64,000 nt of DNA from Agrobacterium tumefaciens_K (lineage in GTDB: Bacteria; Pseudomonadota; Alphaproteobacteria; Rhizobiales; Rhizobiaceae): the NCBI RefSeq assembly GCF_031801495.1, contig NZ_JAOEGC010000001.1:1922001-1986000 (forward strand), read 5' to 3'. A model generated the notes under the pieces. That model did no database searches. It was not told the DNA's origin and was given only the letters and a program-made list of their open reading frames with translations. The position numbers and the translations under genes are program-made. This document shows, one piece after another, positions 16,144-24,923 of the stretch (positions within the stretch are counted from its first letter, which is position 1; each line of letters starts with the position of its first letter).

Positions 16144-17445
16144 ATGACCTATTGGCACGCAGGCGCAAGCCTGAGCGGCAGGATGATGTCCTTTGCCGCA
16201 ACGACAAGCATAACCCTGATGCTCGGCGCGGCGAACGTTTCGGCGGCGACTGTCGTTAAATGGATGCATGTGGAGCTTGACCCGAAGGCCGTGGCGGTCT
16301 GGGAGGAAATCGCCAAGGACTATGAGGCGAAGCACCGCGGCGTCGATGTTCAGCTTCAGTTCCTTGAGAACGAAGCGTTCAAGGCGAAATTGCCGACGCT
16401 GCTTCAATCCAGCGACGTGCCGGATTTCTTCTATAGCTGGGGCGGCGGCGTTCTCGACGAACAATCGAAAACCGGCGCTCTGAAGGATCTGACCGAGGTT
16501 TTTGACGCCGATGGCGGTAAGTTGCGCAAGGCGTACAATTCCGCTGCCCTGGACGGCCTGTCCTTCGATGGCAAGGTTTGGGCCGTGCCTTACAAGTTCA
16601 GCCTCGTCAGCTTCTTTTATAACAAGGAACTGTTCGCCAAGGCGGGTGTGAAGGCTGACGACATCCAGACGTGGGATGATCTCGGCAACGCCGTGAAGAA
16701 GATCAAGGAAGCGGGAATCGTTCCGATTGCTGGCGGTGGCGGCGAAAAGTGGCCGATCCATTTCTACTGGAGCTATCTGGTGATGCGAAACGGCGGACAG
16801 CCGGTTTTCGAGGCCGCCAGCAAGGGTGAGGGGGAAGGGTTCCTGGACCCCGCCATCATCAAGGCGGGCGAACAGCTGGCCGAATTTGGCAAGCTCGAGC
16901 CGTTCCAGCCCGGTTATCTCGGGGCCACCTGGCCTCAGTCGCTTGGCGTTTTCGGCGATGGCAAGGCGGCGATGATCCTCGGATTCGACAACACGGAAGC
17001 CAACCAGCGCAAGAATGCCGGTGATGGCAAGGGTCTTGTACCGGAGAATATCGGCCGATTCGCATTCCCCGTCGTGGAAGGTGGCGCAGGCAAGGCTACC
17101 GATACGCTGGGCGGCCTGAACGGTTGGGCGGTGACGAAAAACGCATCGAAAGAGGCGATCGATTTCGCTACCTTCCTGACGAACAAGGAAAATGAGGAAA
17201 AAATGGCTGCTGCAGGCATGATCCTGCCGGTCGCGGCTGGCGCTGACGGTGCGGTCAAGAACCCGCTTCTGGCGGATTCCGCGAGGCAGCTTGCCGGGTC
17301 CACATGGCACCAGAACTTTTTCGACCAGACGCTCGGCGCGGCAGTGGGCCGTGTCGTCAATGACGTGTCCGTCGAGATCGTTTCCGGCCAGATGACCTCC
17401 GAAGAAGGCGCACAGCAGATTCAGGACGCCTTCGAGCTTCGCTGA
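16144..17445 (+). CDS. Sugar ABC transporter periplasmic binding protein (CUT1, MsmE type)
   Basis: This family 1 extracellular binding protein (433 aa) serves the CUT1 transporter encoded downstream. The ATG at 16144 follows GGGAGGATCAC. A signal peptide ends near residue 34 (MLGAANVSAA), and the mature start TVVKWMHVELDPKAVAVWEEIA is typical of raffinose/oligosaccharide receptors. Later family features are NKELFAKAGVKADDIQTWDD and AAMILGFDNTEA. Glycosides or disaccharides are the usual ligands. It is the first gene of the plus-strand operon under the ROK-controlled promoter. Confidence 0.93.
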   Translation: MTYWHAGASLSGRMMSFAATTSITLMLGAANVSAATVVKWMHVELDPKAVAVWEEIAKDYEAKHRGVDVQLQFLENEAFKAKLPTLLQSSDVPDFFYSWGGGVLDEQSKTGALKDLTEVFDADGGKLRKAYNSAALDGLSFDGKVWAVPYKFSLVSFFYNKELFAKAGVKADDIQTWDDLGNAVKKIKEAGIVPIAGGGGEKWPIHFYWSYLVMRNGGQPVFEAASKGEGEGFLDPAIIKAGEQLAEFGKLEPFQPGYLGATWPQSLGVFGDGKAAMILGFDNTEANQRKNAGDGKGLVPENIGRFAFPVVEGGAGKATDTLGGLNGWAVTKNASKEAIDFATFLTNKENEEKMAAAGMILPVAAGADGAVKNPLLADSARQLAGSTWHQNFFDQTLGAAVGRVVNDVSVEIVSGQMTSEEGAQQIQDAFELR

Positions 17446-17534
17446 TTCCTGTGCGGGTAGGATGCCGCGCACCGTCGCGGCATCCGCCTTTCAGCCAGAA
17501 ATTTCAATATCTGCATTCAGGAAAGCGGATAAAG

Positions 17535-18473
17535 ATGACGGACATTTCCATGACTTCCGCGACCACGCCTGTGCGTGTGGCTGCAAAGACGAAGCGCAAA
17601 CAGAGTTCCGTGGCCCATGACAGGGCGCTGACACTGCTCGTCTTTATGCCACCGGCGCTTCTGCTTTTCACCCTTTTCGTCATTCTGCCGATGGGTGAGG
17701 CTGCGTGGTACAGCCTCTATCGCTGGAACGGGTACGGTACGCCCACGGACTTTGTGGGGCTGAAGAATTTCCAGGTTCTGTTCGGAAATGCTGCCTTCTC
17801 GCAGGCGCTGCTGAACAACGGCCTCATCATTCTCATTTCCGTGCTGATCCAGATTCCGCTCGCCATCTGGCTGGCCACGATGCTGGCGCACCGCATTCCC
17901 GGCGTGGTCGCCTTTCGCCTCGTCTTTTTCTTGCCTTATGTCTTGGCGGATGTGGCTGCGGGCCTCATCTGGCGTTTCGTTTATGATGGCGATTACGGCC
18001 TGTTTGCGGCCATCTCCAACTTCTTCGGTTTCGCCAATCCTTACGTGCTGGCGGACAAGGATGTGGCGATCTACGCCGTGCTCGGCGTCATCGTGTGGAA
18101 ATATTTCGGCTTCCACATGATGCTGTTCATCGCGGGTCTTCAGTCCGTCGACAAGAACGTGCTGGAGGCCGCCGAAATCGATGGTGCGTCCGGCTGGCAG
18201 AAATTCCGTTACGTCACCTTGCCGATGCTCGGCTCCACGGTGCGCCTGTCCGTCTTCTTCGCGGTCATCGGCTCGCTGCAGCTCTTTGACATGATCATGC
18301 CGCTGACGGGTGGCGGTCCGTCCAACTCCACGCAAACCATGGTCACATTCCTCTACACCTACGGCGTCATGCGCATGCAGGTGGGGCTTGGCAGTGCTGT
18401 CGGCGTAGTCCTTTTCATCATCTGCGTGACGCTCGCCTTCGGTTACAAAAGGATTTTCATGCGCCATGACTGA
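17535..18473 (+). CDS. CUT1 sugar ABC transporter permease 1 (MalF/UgpA type)
   Basis: This inner-membrane permease (312 aa) has about six helices; the first is LLVFMPPALLLFTLFVILPM (about 38-57). The cytoplasmic EAA loop that contacts the ATPase is clear: LEAAEIDGASGWQKFRYVTLPML (split here at residue 216-238). The ATG at 17535 has AGGAAAG upstream; the frame continues to 17451 without a site. The last eight bases overlap permease 2, suggesting coupled translation. Confidence 0.93.
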   Translation: MTDISMTSATTPVRVAAKTKRKQSSVAHDRALTLLVFMPPALLLFTLFVILPMGEAAWYSLYRWNGYGTPTDFVGLKNFQVLFGNAAFSQALLNNGLIILISVLIQIPLAIWLATMLAHRIPGVVAFRLVFFLPYVLADVAAGLIWRFVYDGDYGLFAAISNFFGFANPYVLADKDVAIYAVLGVIVWKYFGFHMMLFIAGLQSVDKNVLEAAEIDGASGWQKFRYVTLPMLGSTVRLSVFFAVIGSLQLFDMIMPLTGGGPSNSTQTMVTFLYTYGVMRMQVGLGSAVGVVLFIICVTLAFGYKRIFMRHD

Positions 18474-19314
18474 TACATCCACTTCCGTTCGCATGCCGCT
18501 TCAGACGAAGCTTTACCTTTACGTTTCGCTGAGCCTGATCGCGGCCATCGTGCTGATCCCGCTGCTGACCACGGCGCTTGGCGGTTTCAAGACGCTCGGC
18601 GACCTGCGTGTCAATCCGTTCGGCGTGCCAGCCGAATGGCAATGGGCCAACTATGGCGATATCCTGCTTGGAAAGCGTTACTGGCTGCAGATCTTCAACT
18701 CGCTGGTGATCGCTGTACTGACAGTGTTTTTGACGCTCACCGTCTCGGCCATGGCGGCCTTCACCTTCGCGCATGTGAAGTTCTTCGGCTCGTCTTTCCT
18801 GCTCAATTATTTCCTGCTGGGGCTGATGTTCCCTGCGGCGACCGCCATCCTGCCGCTGTTCATCCGCATCCGCGATCTTGGTCTGCTCGATACCTACTGG
18901 GGCGTGGTGCTGCCGCAGGTCGCCTTCGGGCTCGGCATGAGCATCCTTCTGTTCCGCAATTATTTCCGCAATCTGCCGGAAGAGCTGTTTCAGGCGGCGT
19001 TCGTGGATGGCTGCGGTTACCTGCGATTCTTCTGGCACATCTCGCTGCCGCTTTCTCGCCCTATCGTTGCAACCGTCGGCATCGTGTCGTTCGTCGGAAG
19101 CTGGAACAGCTACATCCTGCCGCTCATCATGCTGAATTCGGAATCCAAATATCCGTGGCCGCTCGGCATCATGGTCTATCGCGGCGAATTCGGCACCGAA
19201 TGGCAGCTCGTTCTCGCCTTCATCACGCTGACGATCCTGCCGACCGTCATCGTCTTCTTCCTTGCCCAGAAACACATCATCGCAGGTCTGACGGCCGGCG
19301 CCGTCAAATCGTGA
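18466..19314 (+). CDS. CUT1 sugar ABC transporter permease 2 (MalG/UgpE type)
   Basis: This second permease of the pair (282 aa) has six predicted helices, starting with LYLYVSLSLIAAIVLIPLLT. The EAA loop reads LFQAAFVDGCGYLRFFWHISLP (in two parts around residue 180-200), with the G-x-x-x-F-H-I-x-L-P ending of CUT1 permeases. It ends in AQKHIIAGLTAGAVKS, typical of MalG-type proteins. It overlaps permease 1 by eight bases and is followed 17 bases later by the ATPase gene. Confidence 0.93.
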   Translation: MTDTSTSVRMPLQTKLYLYVSLSLIAAIVLIPLLTTALGGFKTLGDLRVNPFGVPAEWQWANYGDILLGKRYWLQIFNSLVIAVLTVFLTLTVSAMAAFTFAHVKFFGSSFLLNYFLLGLMFPAATAILPLFIRIRDLGLLDTYWGVVLPQVAFGLGMSILLFRNYFRNLPEELFQAAFVDGCGYLRFFWHISLPLSRPIVATVGIVSFVGSWNSYILPLIMLNSESKYPWPLGIMVYRGEFGTEWQLVLAFITLTILPTVIVFFLAQKHIIAGLTAGAVKS

Positions 19315-19331
19315 CCTGAAAGGAGCACAAC

Positions 19332-20405
19332 ATGGCTTCCGTCGAACTCAAGGATATCCGCAAGTCCTACGCCGCGCTGGATGTCATCCATGGCATCTCG
19401 CTCGATATCGCCGATGGTGAATTCATCGCGCTGGTCGGGCCTTCCGGCTGCGGTAAGTCCACGCTTCTGCGCATGATTGCCGGGCTGGAAGAAATCTCCG
19501 ATGGCGAAATCCACATCGGCGGCACGGTCGTCAACGGCATGACACCGCGTGAGCGCAACATCGCCATGGTATTCCAGTCCTACGCGCTTTATCCGCATAT
19601 GACCGTTGCCGAAAACATGGGCTTCAACCTGAAGCTCGCCGGTCAGCCGAAGAACGTCATCGAACAGCGGGTGGCGGAAGCCGCCCGCATGCTCGATCTC
19701 GGCAAGCTGCTGGACCGCAAGCCCTCGCAGTTGTCGGGCGGTCAGCGCCAGCGCGTCGCCATGGGCCGTGCGGTGGTGCGCAATCCCGCCGTCTTTCTGT
19801 TCGATGAGCCGCTGTCCAATCTAGATGCCAAGTTGCGCGTGCAGATGCGTAGCGAAATCAAGGCATTGCACCAGAAAGTTGGCACGACGTCCATCTACGT
19901 TACCCATGACCAGATCGAGGCCATGACGCTGGCGGATCGTGTCGTCGTTCTCAACCATGGCCGTATCGAGCAGCAAGGCACGCCGCTCGAACTCTACAAG
20001 ACGCCCGCCAACCTGTTCGTCGCCGCCTTCATCGGTTCGCCGGCCATGAACCTCATCGAATGCGTGGTGGATGGCGAGGATAATCAGCCCGCCGCCCGCC
20101 TGAAGGACGGTACGGCGATCCGGATCTCCAGTCAGCGGAAAGTCAAACGCGGCCAGACCGTCACGATTGGCCTGCGGCCGGAACATATCGGCTCGACCAC
20201 CGGCGGTGATGTCTCGCTGTCCGGTCGCACCGTGCTGGTGGAGCCGACCGGCGCGCAGACCCATGTGATTTTCGAGTTGGCCGGAGATCAGGTTACGGCG
20301 GTGGTGGATGGCGAACAGCTAGTGCGCGTCAACACGCCGTTTGCAGCCAGCATCAGCCACGAGCGTGTTCATGTGTTCGACCGGACAAGCGGGCTTGCCT
20401 TGTAA
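19332..20405 (+). CDS. CUT1 sugar ABC transporter ATPase (MsmK/UgpC/MalK type)
   Basis: This 357-aa ATPase powers the CUT1 importer. It has Walker A GPSGCGKST (about residues 37-45), Q-loop VFQSYALYPHMT, signature LSGGQRQRVAMGRA (about 135-148), Walker B FLFDEPLSNLD and switch histidine VTHDQIEAM. The C-terminal TOBE regulatory domain (about 235-355) marks the MalK subgroup. An AAAGGAGCACAAC ribosome site precedes the ATG. A 146-base gap with short hairpins follows before the catabolic genes, possibly marking lower expression downstream. Confidence 0.94.
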   Translation: MASVELKDIRKSYAALDVIHGISLDIADGEFIALVGPSGCGKSTLLRMIAGLEEISDGEIHIGGTVVNGMTPRERNIAMVFQSYALYPHMTVAENMGFNLKLAGQPKNVIEQRVAEAARMLDLGKLLDRKPSQLSGGQRQRVAMGRAVVRNPAVFLFDEPLSNLDAKLRVQMRSEIKALHQKVGTTSIYVTHDQIEAMTLADRVVVLNHGRIEQQGTPLELYKTPANLFVAAFIGSPAMNLIECVVDGEDNQPAARLKDGTAIRISSQRKVKRGQTVTIGLRPEHIGSTTGGDVSLSGRTVLVEPTGAQTHVIFELAGDQVTAVVDGEQLVRVNTPFAASISHERVHVFDRTSGLAL

Positions 20406-20551
20406 CAGCGGCTTCCGCGGTGAGAGGAACACAAGAATTGTCATGCCCCAGTGGTATTTGGGGTTGCCTGAAAATTATCAGCGGTTAGCTTGAGTGCTGG
20501 GAGTCAAAGCGGTTTTATCGCTTAACTGTATCGATGCAGGAGGAGTTTTTC

Positions 20552-21604
20552 ATGAAGACGATCAAGGGACCGGGCATTTTTCTGGGCCAGTTCGCGGGCG
20601 ATGCCGCACCGTTCAATACTTGGGACGGAATTACCAAATGGGCCGCGGATAAAGGCTATCTCGGCGTTCAGGTGCCAACATGGGCCGGTCAGCTTATCGA
20701 TCTCAGGAAAGCGGCCGAATCGAAGGACTATTGCGACGAGTTCGCCGGTGTCGCCCGCAGCAACGGCGTGGAAGTGACGGAGCTTTCCACCCACCTTCAG
20801 GGGCAGCTTGTTGCCGTTCATCCGGCCTATGACGAAGCATTCGACGGTTTTGCGGCGCCTGAAGTGCGCGGCAATCCCAAGGCGCGGCAGGAATGGGCGG
20901 TCGAGCAGGTTAAATTCGCTCTGAAGGCTTCGAAAAACCTTGGCATCAAGGCGCACGCGACATTTTCCGGCGCGCTTGCCTGGCCATTCATCTATCCATG
21001 GCCGCAGCGCCCGGCAGGTCTGGTTGAAACGGCTTTCGATGAGCTTGCGAAACGCTGGACGCCGATCCTCAACTATGCCGACGAGCAGGGTGTCGATGTC
21101 TGCTACGAAATCCATCCCGGCGAAGATCTGCACGACGGCGTGACCTTCGAGATGTTCCTGGAGCGCGTGAAGAACCATCCGCGCGCCAACATGCTTTACG
21201 ATCCGTCGCATTACGTGTTGCAATGCCTCGATTATCTCGACAACATCGACATTTACAAAGACCGTATCAAGATGTTCCACGTCAAGGATGCGGAGTTTAA
21301 CCCGACCGGGCGGCAGGGCGTTTACGGCGGGTATCAGGGCTGGGTCAATCGTGCGGGCCGTTTCCGCTCGTTGGGTGACGGGCAGGTGGATTTCGGCGCT
21401 GTGTTTTCCAAGATGGCCGCGAATGATTTCGACGGCTGGGCCGTCGTCGAATGGGAATGCGCGCTCAAGCATCCCGAGGACGGTGCGGCCGAAGGCTCGG
21501 AATTCGTCAAGGCGCATATCATCCGCGTCACGGAAAAGGCGTTCGACGACTTTGCATCCGGTGGCACGGATGACGCTGCCAACCGCCGTATGCTCGGGCT
21601 TTGA
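20552..21604 (+). CDS. Sugar isomerase/epimerase-like TIM-barrel enzyme
   Basis: This 350-aa AP-endonuclease-2/xylose-isomerase-like barrel enzyme has a full set of likely metal ligands: Glu in CYEIHPGEDLHDG (about 191), Asp/His in LYDPSHYVLQ, His in MFHVKDAEF and Glu in VVEWECALKHPEDG. Family members epimerise keto sugars, dehydrate keto-inositols, or cleave 3-keto glycosides. The neighbouring Gfo/Idh and ThuA-like genes favour action on an oxidised sugar (inference). I start at the ATG at 20552, which has a strong AGGAGGAG site, rather than the one at 20534 that overlaps it. Confidence 0.88.
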   Translation: MKTIKGPGIFLGQFAGDAAPFNTWDGITKWAADKGYLGVQVPTWAGQLIDLRKAAESKDYCDEFAGVARSNGVEVTELSTHLQGQLVAVHPAYDEAFDGFAAPEVRGNPKARQEWAVEQVKFALKASKNLGIKAHATFSGALAWPFIYPWPQRPAGLVETAFDELAKRWTPILNYADEQGVDVCYEIHPGEDLHDGVTFEMFLERVKNHPRANMLYDPSHYVLQCLDYLDNIDIYKDRIKMFHVKDAEFNPTGRQGVYGGYQGWVNRAGRFRSLGDGQVDFGAVFSKMAANDFDGWAVVEWECALKHPEDGAAEGSEFVKAHIIRVTEKAFDDFASGGTDDAANRRMLGL

Positions 21605-21650
21605 GAGCATTTCCAGGAAAAGTGTGAAGCGGTTTTCCGTCCGGAAATTC
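21605..21650. repeat. Short dispersed rhizobial intergenic repeat
   Basis: The stretch beginning GAGCATTTCCAGGAAAAGTG and continuing with GAAGCGGTTTTCCGTCCGG resembles a repeat that I know to be scattered between genes in Agrobacterium and relatives. It contains inverted GGAAAA and TTTTCC segments and starts right after the isomerase stop codon. Confidence 0.6.
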
Positions 21651-21675
21651 GCTGAGAAAATACCGAGGAGACATT

Positions 21676-22863
21676 ATGGCTATTGAAGGAAAGACGACCG
21701 ACAAGGCAGCGAAGCGTATTCGCCTTGGCATGGTGGGGGGAGGATCGGGCGCCTTTATCGGCGGTGTGCATCGCATGGCGGCCCGGCTCGATAACCGCTT
21801 CGAGCTGGTGGCCGGCGCCCTGTCCTCTACACCGGAGAAGTCGAAGGCGTCCGGTCTCGAACTGGGGCTGGACGAAGACCGTTGCTACGGCTCCTTCGAG
21901 GAAATGGCGGAAAAGGAAGCTGCGCGTGAGGATGGCATCGAGGCAGTTGCCATCGTCACGCCGAACCATGTGCATTATCCGGCCGCCAAGGCATTTCTGG
22001 AACGCGGCATCCATGTCATCTGCGACAAACCGCTGACCTCCAATCTGGAGGATGCAAAAAAGCTGAAAGAAGTTGCCGACAAGGCCGATGCGCTGTTCGT
22101 GCTGACGCACAATTACACCGGCTACCCGATGGTGCGTCAGGCCCGCGAACTCGTGGAAAGCGGTGCGCTTGGCGATATCCGTCTGGTGCAAATGGAGTAC
22201 CCGCAGGATTGGCTGGCGGAGCCGGTGGAACAGACCGGCGCGAAACAGGCCGTCTGGCGCACCGATCCCGCGCAATCGGGTGCGGGCGGCTCGACTGGCG
22301 ACATCGGCACGCACGCCTATAATCTCGGTTGCTTCATTTCCGGCCTTGAGGTCGATGAACTGGCGGCTGACGTGCACACCTTCGTCGAAGGGCGCAGGCT
22401 GGACGACAACGCTCACGTCATGCTGCGTTTCAAGGCAAAGGGTGGCGTGCAAGCTGCCAAGGGGCTCCTTTGGTGCAGCCAGGTCGCCGTCGGCCATGAA
22501 AACGGTCTGAAGGTACGTGTTTACGGCACCAAAGCCGGTATCGAGTGGACACAGGCCGATCCGAACTATCTGTGGTTCACGAAGCTCGGCGAGCCGAAGC
22601 AGTTGATTACCCGCGGCGGTGCCGGGGCAGGCGGTGCGGCCGCACGTGTCACCCGCATTCCCTCCGGTCACCCGGAAGGCTATCTTGAAGCTTTCGCAAC
22701 CATCTACACAGAAGCTGCACACGCCATCGAAGCCCGCCGCAATGGCTCGGAACTGGACAAGGCGGTAATCTATCCAACCGTGGATGATGGCGTGAAGGGC
22801 GTGGCTTTCGTCACCGCCTGCATCGAATCTGGCAAGAAGAACGGTGCTTGGGTGAAGCTTTGA
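21676..22863 (+). CDS. Second Gfo/Idh/MocA-family NAD(P)-dependent sugar dehydrogenase
   Basis: This 395-aa oxidoreductase has an N-terminal Rossmann fold (LGMVGGGSGAFIGGVHRMAA, about 18-37), the signature VICDKPLTSNLEDAKK with catalytic lysine, and the C-terminal motif GSTGDIGTHAYNLGCFI (D-x-G-x-H). It differs clearly from the 366-aa dehydrogenase across the divergent promoter, so the locus has two non-redundant dehydrogenases. The ATG at 21676 follows CCGAGGAGAC. It is the last gene of the plus-strand operon. One enzyme may oxidise the glycoside and the other reduce the released keto sugar (inference). Confidence 0.92.
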   Translation: MAIEGKTTDKAAKRIRLGMVGGGSGAFIGGVHRMAARLDNRFELVAGALSSTPEKSKASGLELGLDEDRCYGSFEEMAEKEAAREDGIEAVAIVTPNHVHYPAAKAFLERGIHVICDKPLTSNLEDAKKLKEVADKADALFVLTHNYTGYPMVRQARELVESGALGDIRLVQMEYPQDWLAEPVEQTGAKQAVWRTDPAQSGAGGSTGDIGTHAYNLGCFISGLEVDELAADVHTFVEGRRLDDNAHVMLRFKAKGGVQAAKGLLWCSQVAVGHENGLKVRVYGTKAGIEWTQADPNYLWFTKLGEPKQLITRGGAGAGGAAARVTRIPSGHPEGYLEAFATIYTEAAHAIEARRNGSELDKAVIYPTVDDGVKGVAFVTACIESGKKNGAWVKL

Positions 22864-22892
22864 GGTAAGGCACTTAGGTGTTGCTTGGCATC

Positions 22893-22920
22893 GTGTTCCT
22901 CTCCCCTTGGGGAGGAACAC
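22893..22920. repeat. Hairpin of an intergenic palindrome
   Basis: GTGTTCCT-CT-CCCC pairs with GGGGAGGAACAC around a TT turn, leaving a two-base bulge. There is no T run, so it is not a classical terminator, but its place 30 bases after the dehydrogenase stop could stabilise or end the transcript. Confidence 0.6.
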
Positions 22921-22959
22921 CGAACGAAGCGGCGGGTGAGGAATTCGTCAAACTTTCGG

Positions 22960-23035
22960 CGTCATCCTCGGGCTTGATCCGAGGATCGATCGACATCGCG
23001 CATTCTGGATCCTCGCCTCAAGGGCAAGGATGACG
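22960..23035. repeat. Rhizobial intergenic palindromic repeat, copy 2
   Basis: This is the best-preserved copy of the family. Outer arms CGTCATCCT and AGGATGACG are exact inverted repeats. The left half contains CCTCGGGCTTGATCCGAGG and the right half GGATCCTCGCCTCAAGGGC. It lies between the convergent dehydrogenase and glycerate kinase genes. Copies at 12834 and 37265 share these motifs. Confidence 0.8.
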
Positions 23036-23058
23036 TTGAGAACGGTATCACGTCGTCC

Positions 23059-24339
23059 TCACCCGATCAAAATCGCCCGGATATCATTCACATTGGTCAG
23101 CGTCGGCCCTGTCACGACGAGATCATCGATTGCCTTGAAAGCCGTATAGCTGTCATGGCTCACCAGTGACTGGCGTGGATCGATGCCTGCCTCTTGCATG
23201 CGGGCAAGGCTATCCGGCGCCACCAGCGCGCCGGCCGCATCCTCAACGCCATCGATGCCGTCGGTGTCTCCGGCAATCGCCCAGATGCCCGGCGCACCCT
23301 TCAGCGTCAGAGCGAGGCTCAGCAGGAATTCGGTATTGCGCCCGCCTTTTCCAGCCGGTCCTTTGCCGATCGTGACGGTCGTTTCGCCGCCTGAGAGCAG
23401 GACCGCCGGGCCTTTGATCGGCAGGCCTTTCCTGCTGGCGGAAACGGCGATACCTGCCATCACCGCGCCGACGTCTTTCGATTCCCCTTCAAGGGAATCT
23501 CCGAGGATCAGCGGATGCAGGCCGAGCCTGCGGGCTTCTTCCGCTGCAGCCTCAAGGGCAAGGGACGGCGCGGCGATGAGGCGGATATCCTCTTCGATTT
23601 CACCGGCTTTCGGGGTTTCCTCGCCTTTTTCGAGAACCCTTCGCACGCTTTCCGGCAGTTCCAGCCCGTAACGGGCAACGATTTCCCGTACGGTTCCGAT
23701 ATCGGTCGGATCAGCAACCGTGGGACCCGAGGCGATTTCGGACGGATCGTCGCCGGGCACGTCGGAAATCAGCAGGGAAACCACTTTCGCTGGTTTGGCG
23801 GCCAAGGCCAGTCGTCCGCCTTTGATCCGGGAGAGATGCTTGCGCACGGCGTTCATTTCGGAAATCGGCGCGCCGCTGGCAAGCAAAGCACGATTGACGG
23901 CCATCTTGTCGGCGAGCGTCATGCCGTCCGCAGGCGCCACCATCAACGCAGAGCCGCCGCCGGAAATCAGCGCGATCACCATATCGTCCGGTCCGAGGTT
24001 TTGAACGGCTGCAAGAATACGTGTCGCCGCTTCTTCGCTCATGACATCCGGCACCGGATGCGATGCTTCGATGATCTCGATGCGCCTTGCCGGTACCGCA
24101 TGGCCGTAACGGGTCACGACGACGCCGGAAAGTTCAACATCGGACCAGGCCGTATCGAGTGCTGCGGCCATGGCTGCGGATGCCTTGCCTGCACCCACGA
24201 CAACGCATCGGCCTTTCGGTGCCGAAGGCAGGTGGCGTTCAAGAACCTTTGCTGGGTCGGCGCTTGAGACGGCAGCCATGAAAATGCGGGTGAGGGCGTC
24301 TTTTGCCTTGTCGTCGTTCCATGTCGTCATGAGGTTCAT
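23059..24339 (-). CDS. Glycerate 2-kinase (MOFRL/GckA-TtuD family)
   Basis: This 426-aa enzyme is predicted to phosphorylate D-glycerate to 2-phosphoglycerate, feeding glyoxylate, tartrate or serine-cycle carbon into glycolysis. It has the N-terminal DUF4147 domain (VVVGAGKASAAMAAALD, ASHPVPD, ALISGGGSALM) and the C-terminal MOFRL domain (VLLSGGETTVTIGKGPAGKG, GRNTEFLLSLAL, GDTDGIDG). Older databases call relatives hydroxypyruvate reductase (ttuD). Its ATG overlaps the stop of the DUF1304 gene as ATGA, so the two are co-translated. No other tartrate or glyoxylate genes are adjacent. Confidence 0.9.
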   Translation of the reverse strand: MNLMTTWNDDKAKDALTRIFMAAVSSADPAKVLERHLPSAPKGRCVVVGAGKASAAMAAALDTAWSDVELSGVVVTRYGHAVPARRIEIIEASHPVPDVMSEEAATRILAAVQNLGPDDMVIALISGGGSALMVAPADGMTLADKMAVNRALLASGAPISEMNAVRKHLSRIKGGRLALAAKPAKVVSLLISDVPGDDPSEIASGPTVADPTDIGTVREIVARYGLELPESVRRVLEKGEETPKAGEIEEDIRLIAAPSLALEAAAEEARRLGLHPLILGDSLEGESKDVGAVMAGIAVSASRKGLPIKGPAVLLSGGETTVTIGKGPAGKGGRNTEFLLSLALTLKGAPGIWAIAGDTDGIDGVEDAAGALVAPDSLARMQEAGIDPRQSLVSHDSYTAFKAIDDLVVTGPTLTNVNDIRAILIG

Positions 24340-24710
24340 AGTCCAATCCAGCTGAATGCAATCGCGCCGAGCGCCAGAATGGCGGGCAGCGCCTGAACGA
24401 ACAGGATTTTCGTGCTGGCAGTTACGGCTCCGAAAATGCCCGCAATCGTGACGCAGACGAGGAAGAAGACCCTGAAGCTTATGCCCTCGTCGCCGAGGTA
24501 AAGCCCGTACAGCAGGCCCGCGGTCAGAAAGCCGTTATAAAGACCCTGATTGGCGGCCAGCACCCTTGTCTGTCTGGCAAAGTCTGCGGAAAGGCCGAAA
24601 GCCTTGCGGCCCGCCGGTTTTTCCCACAGCAGCATTTCCAGCACGACGATGTAGAGATGGATGGCGATGACGATCGCAATCAGGATATTGGCAAGCATAT
24701 GCGCGTGCAT
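24336..24710 (-). CDS. DUF1304 family small membrane protein
   Basis: This protein of about 124 aa has four predicted helices: about 4-23 (LANILIAIVIAIHLYIVVLE), 55-72, 79-97 and 101-120. The motif M-L-L-W after the first helix and N-Q-G-L-Y-N-G-F-L-T-A-G mid-protein are characteristic of DUF1304 (YqjF-like) proteins, whose function is unknown. The frame opens at a TTG at 24728; I prefer the ATG at 24710, which has GGAGGA upstream. It overlaps the glycerate kinase start by four bases. Confidence 0.82.
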   Translation of the reverse strand: MHAHMLANILIAIVIAIHLYIVVLEMLLWEKPAGRKAFGLSADFARQTRVLAANQGLYNGFLTAGLLYGLYLGDEGISFRVFFLVCVTIAGIFGAVTASTKILFVQALPAILALGAIAFSWIGL

Positions 24711-24871
24711 CGGCGGCTTTTCCTCCAAAAACCTTGTCTGTCAGGCTATATCCTTGCCCGGCGTGACACGTCTGTTTTAACGATCGATCGGCTGGCCGCA
24801 AGGGCAGCTGTCCTTTCTTTGTGTGCAAACTGCGATGAGGGAGGTGATTGCTTGACTCTTGTTTGAATTAG

Positions 24872-24886
24872 GAACAAAACAGGAAC
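24872..24886. promoter_or_regulatory. LexA (SOS) box of the imuA-imuB-dnaE2 operon
   Basis: GAAC-AAAACAG-GAAC exactly fits the alphaproteobacterial LexA box (GTTC-N7-GTTC on the other strand). It sits 37 bases ahead of the imuA ATG, between a TTGAAT (24863-24868) and a CATAAA (24886-24891) that are 17 bases apart and could be the promoter. LexA bound here would block the promoter until DNA damage. Confidence 0.92.
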
Positions 24887-24923
24887 ATAAAATGAAAGAT
24901 CTGGAATTGAAACCTGTCATGCC

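Noticed and set aside
16090..17472. A 460-codon minus-strand frame across the sugar-binding protein gene
   Set aside because: Antisense shadow; the plus strand has the ribosome site, signal peptide and family features.
21334..22920. A 528-codon minus-strand frame across the second Gfo/Idh gene
   Set aside because: Antisense shadow of a gene with intact Rossmann and EKP-type motifs.
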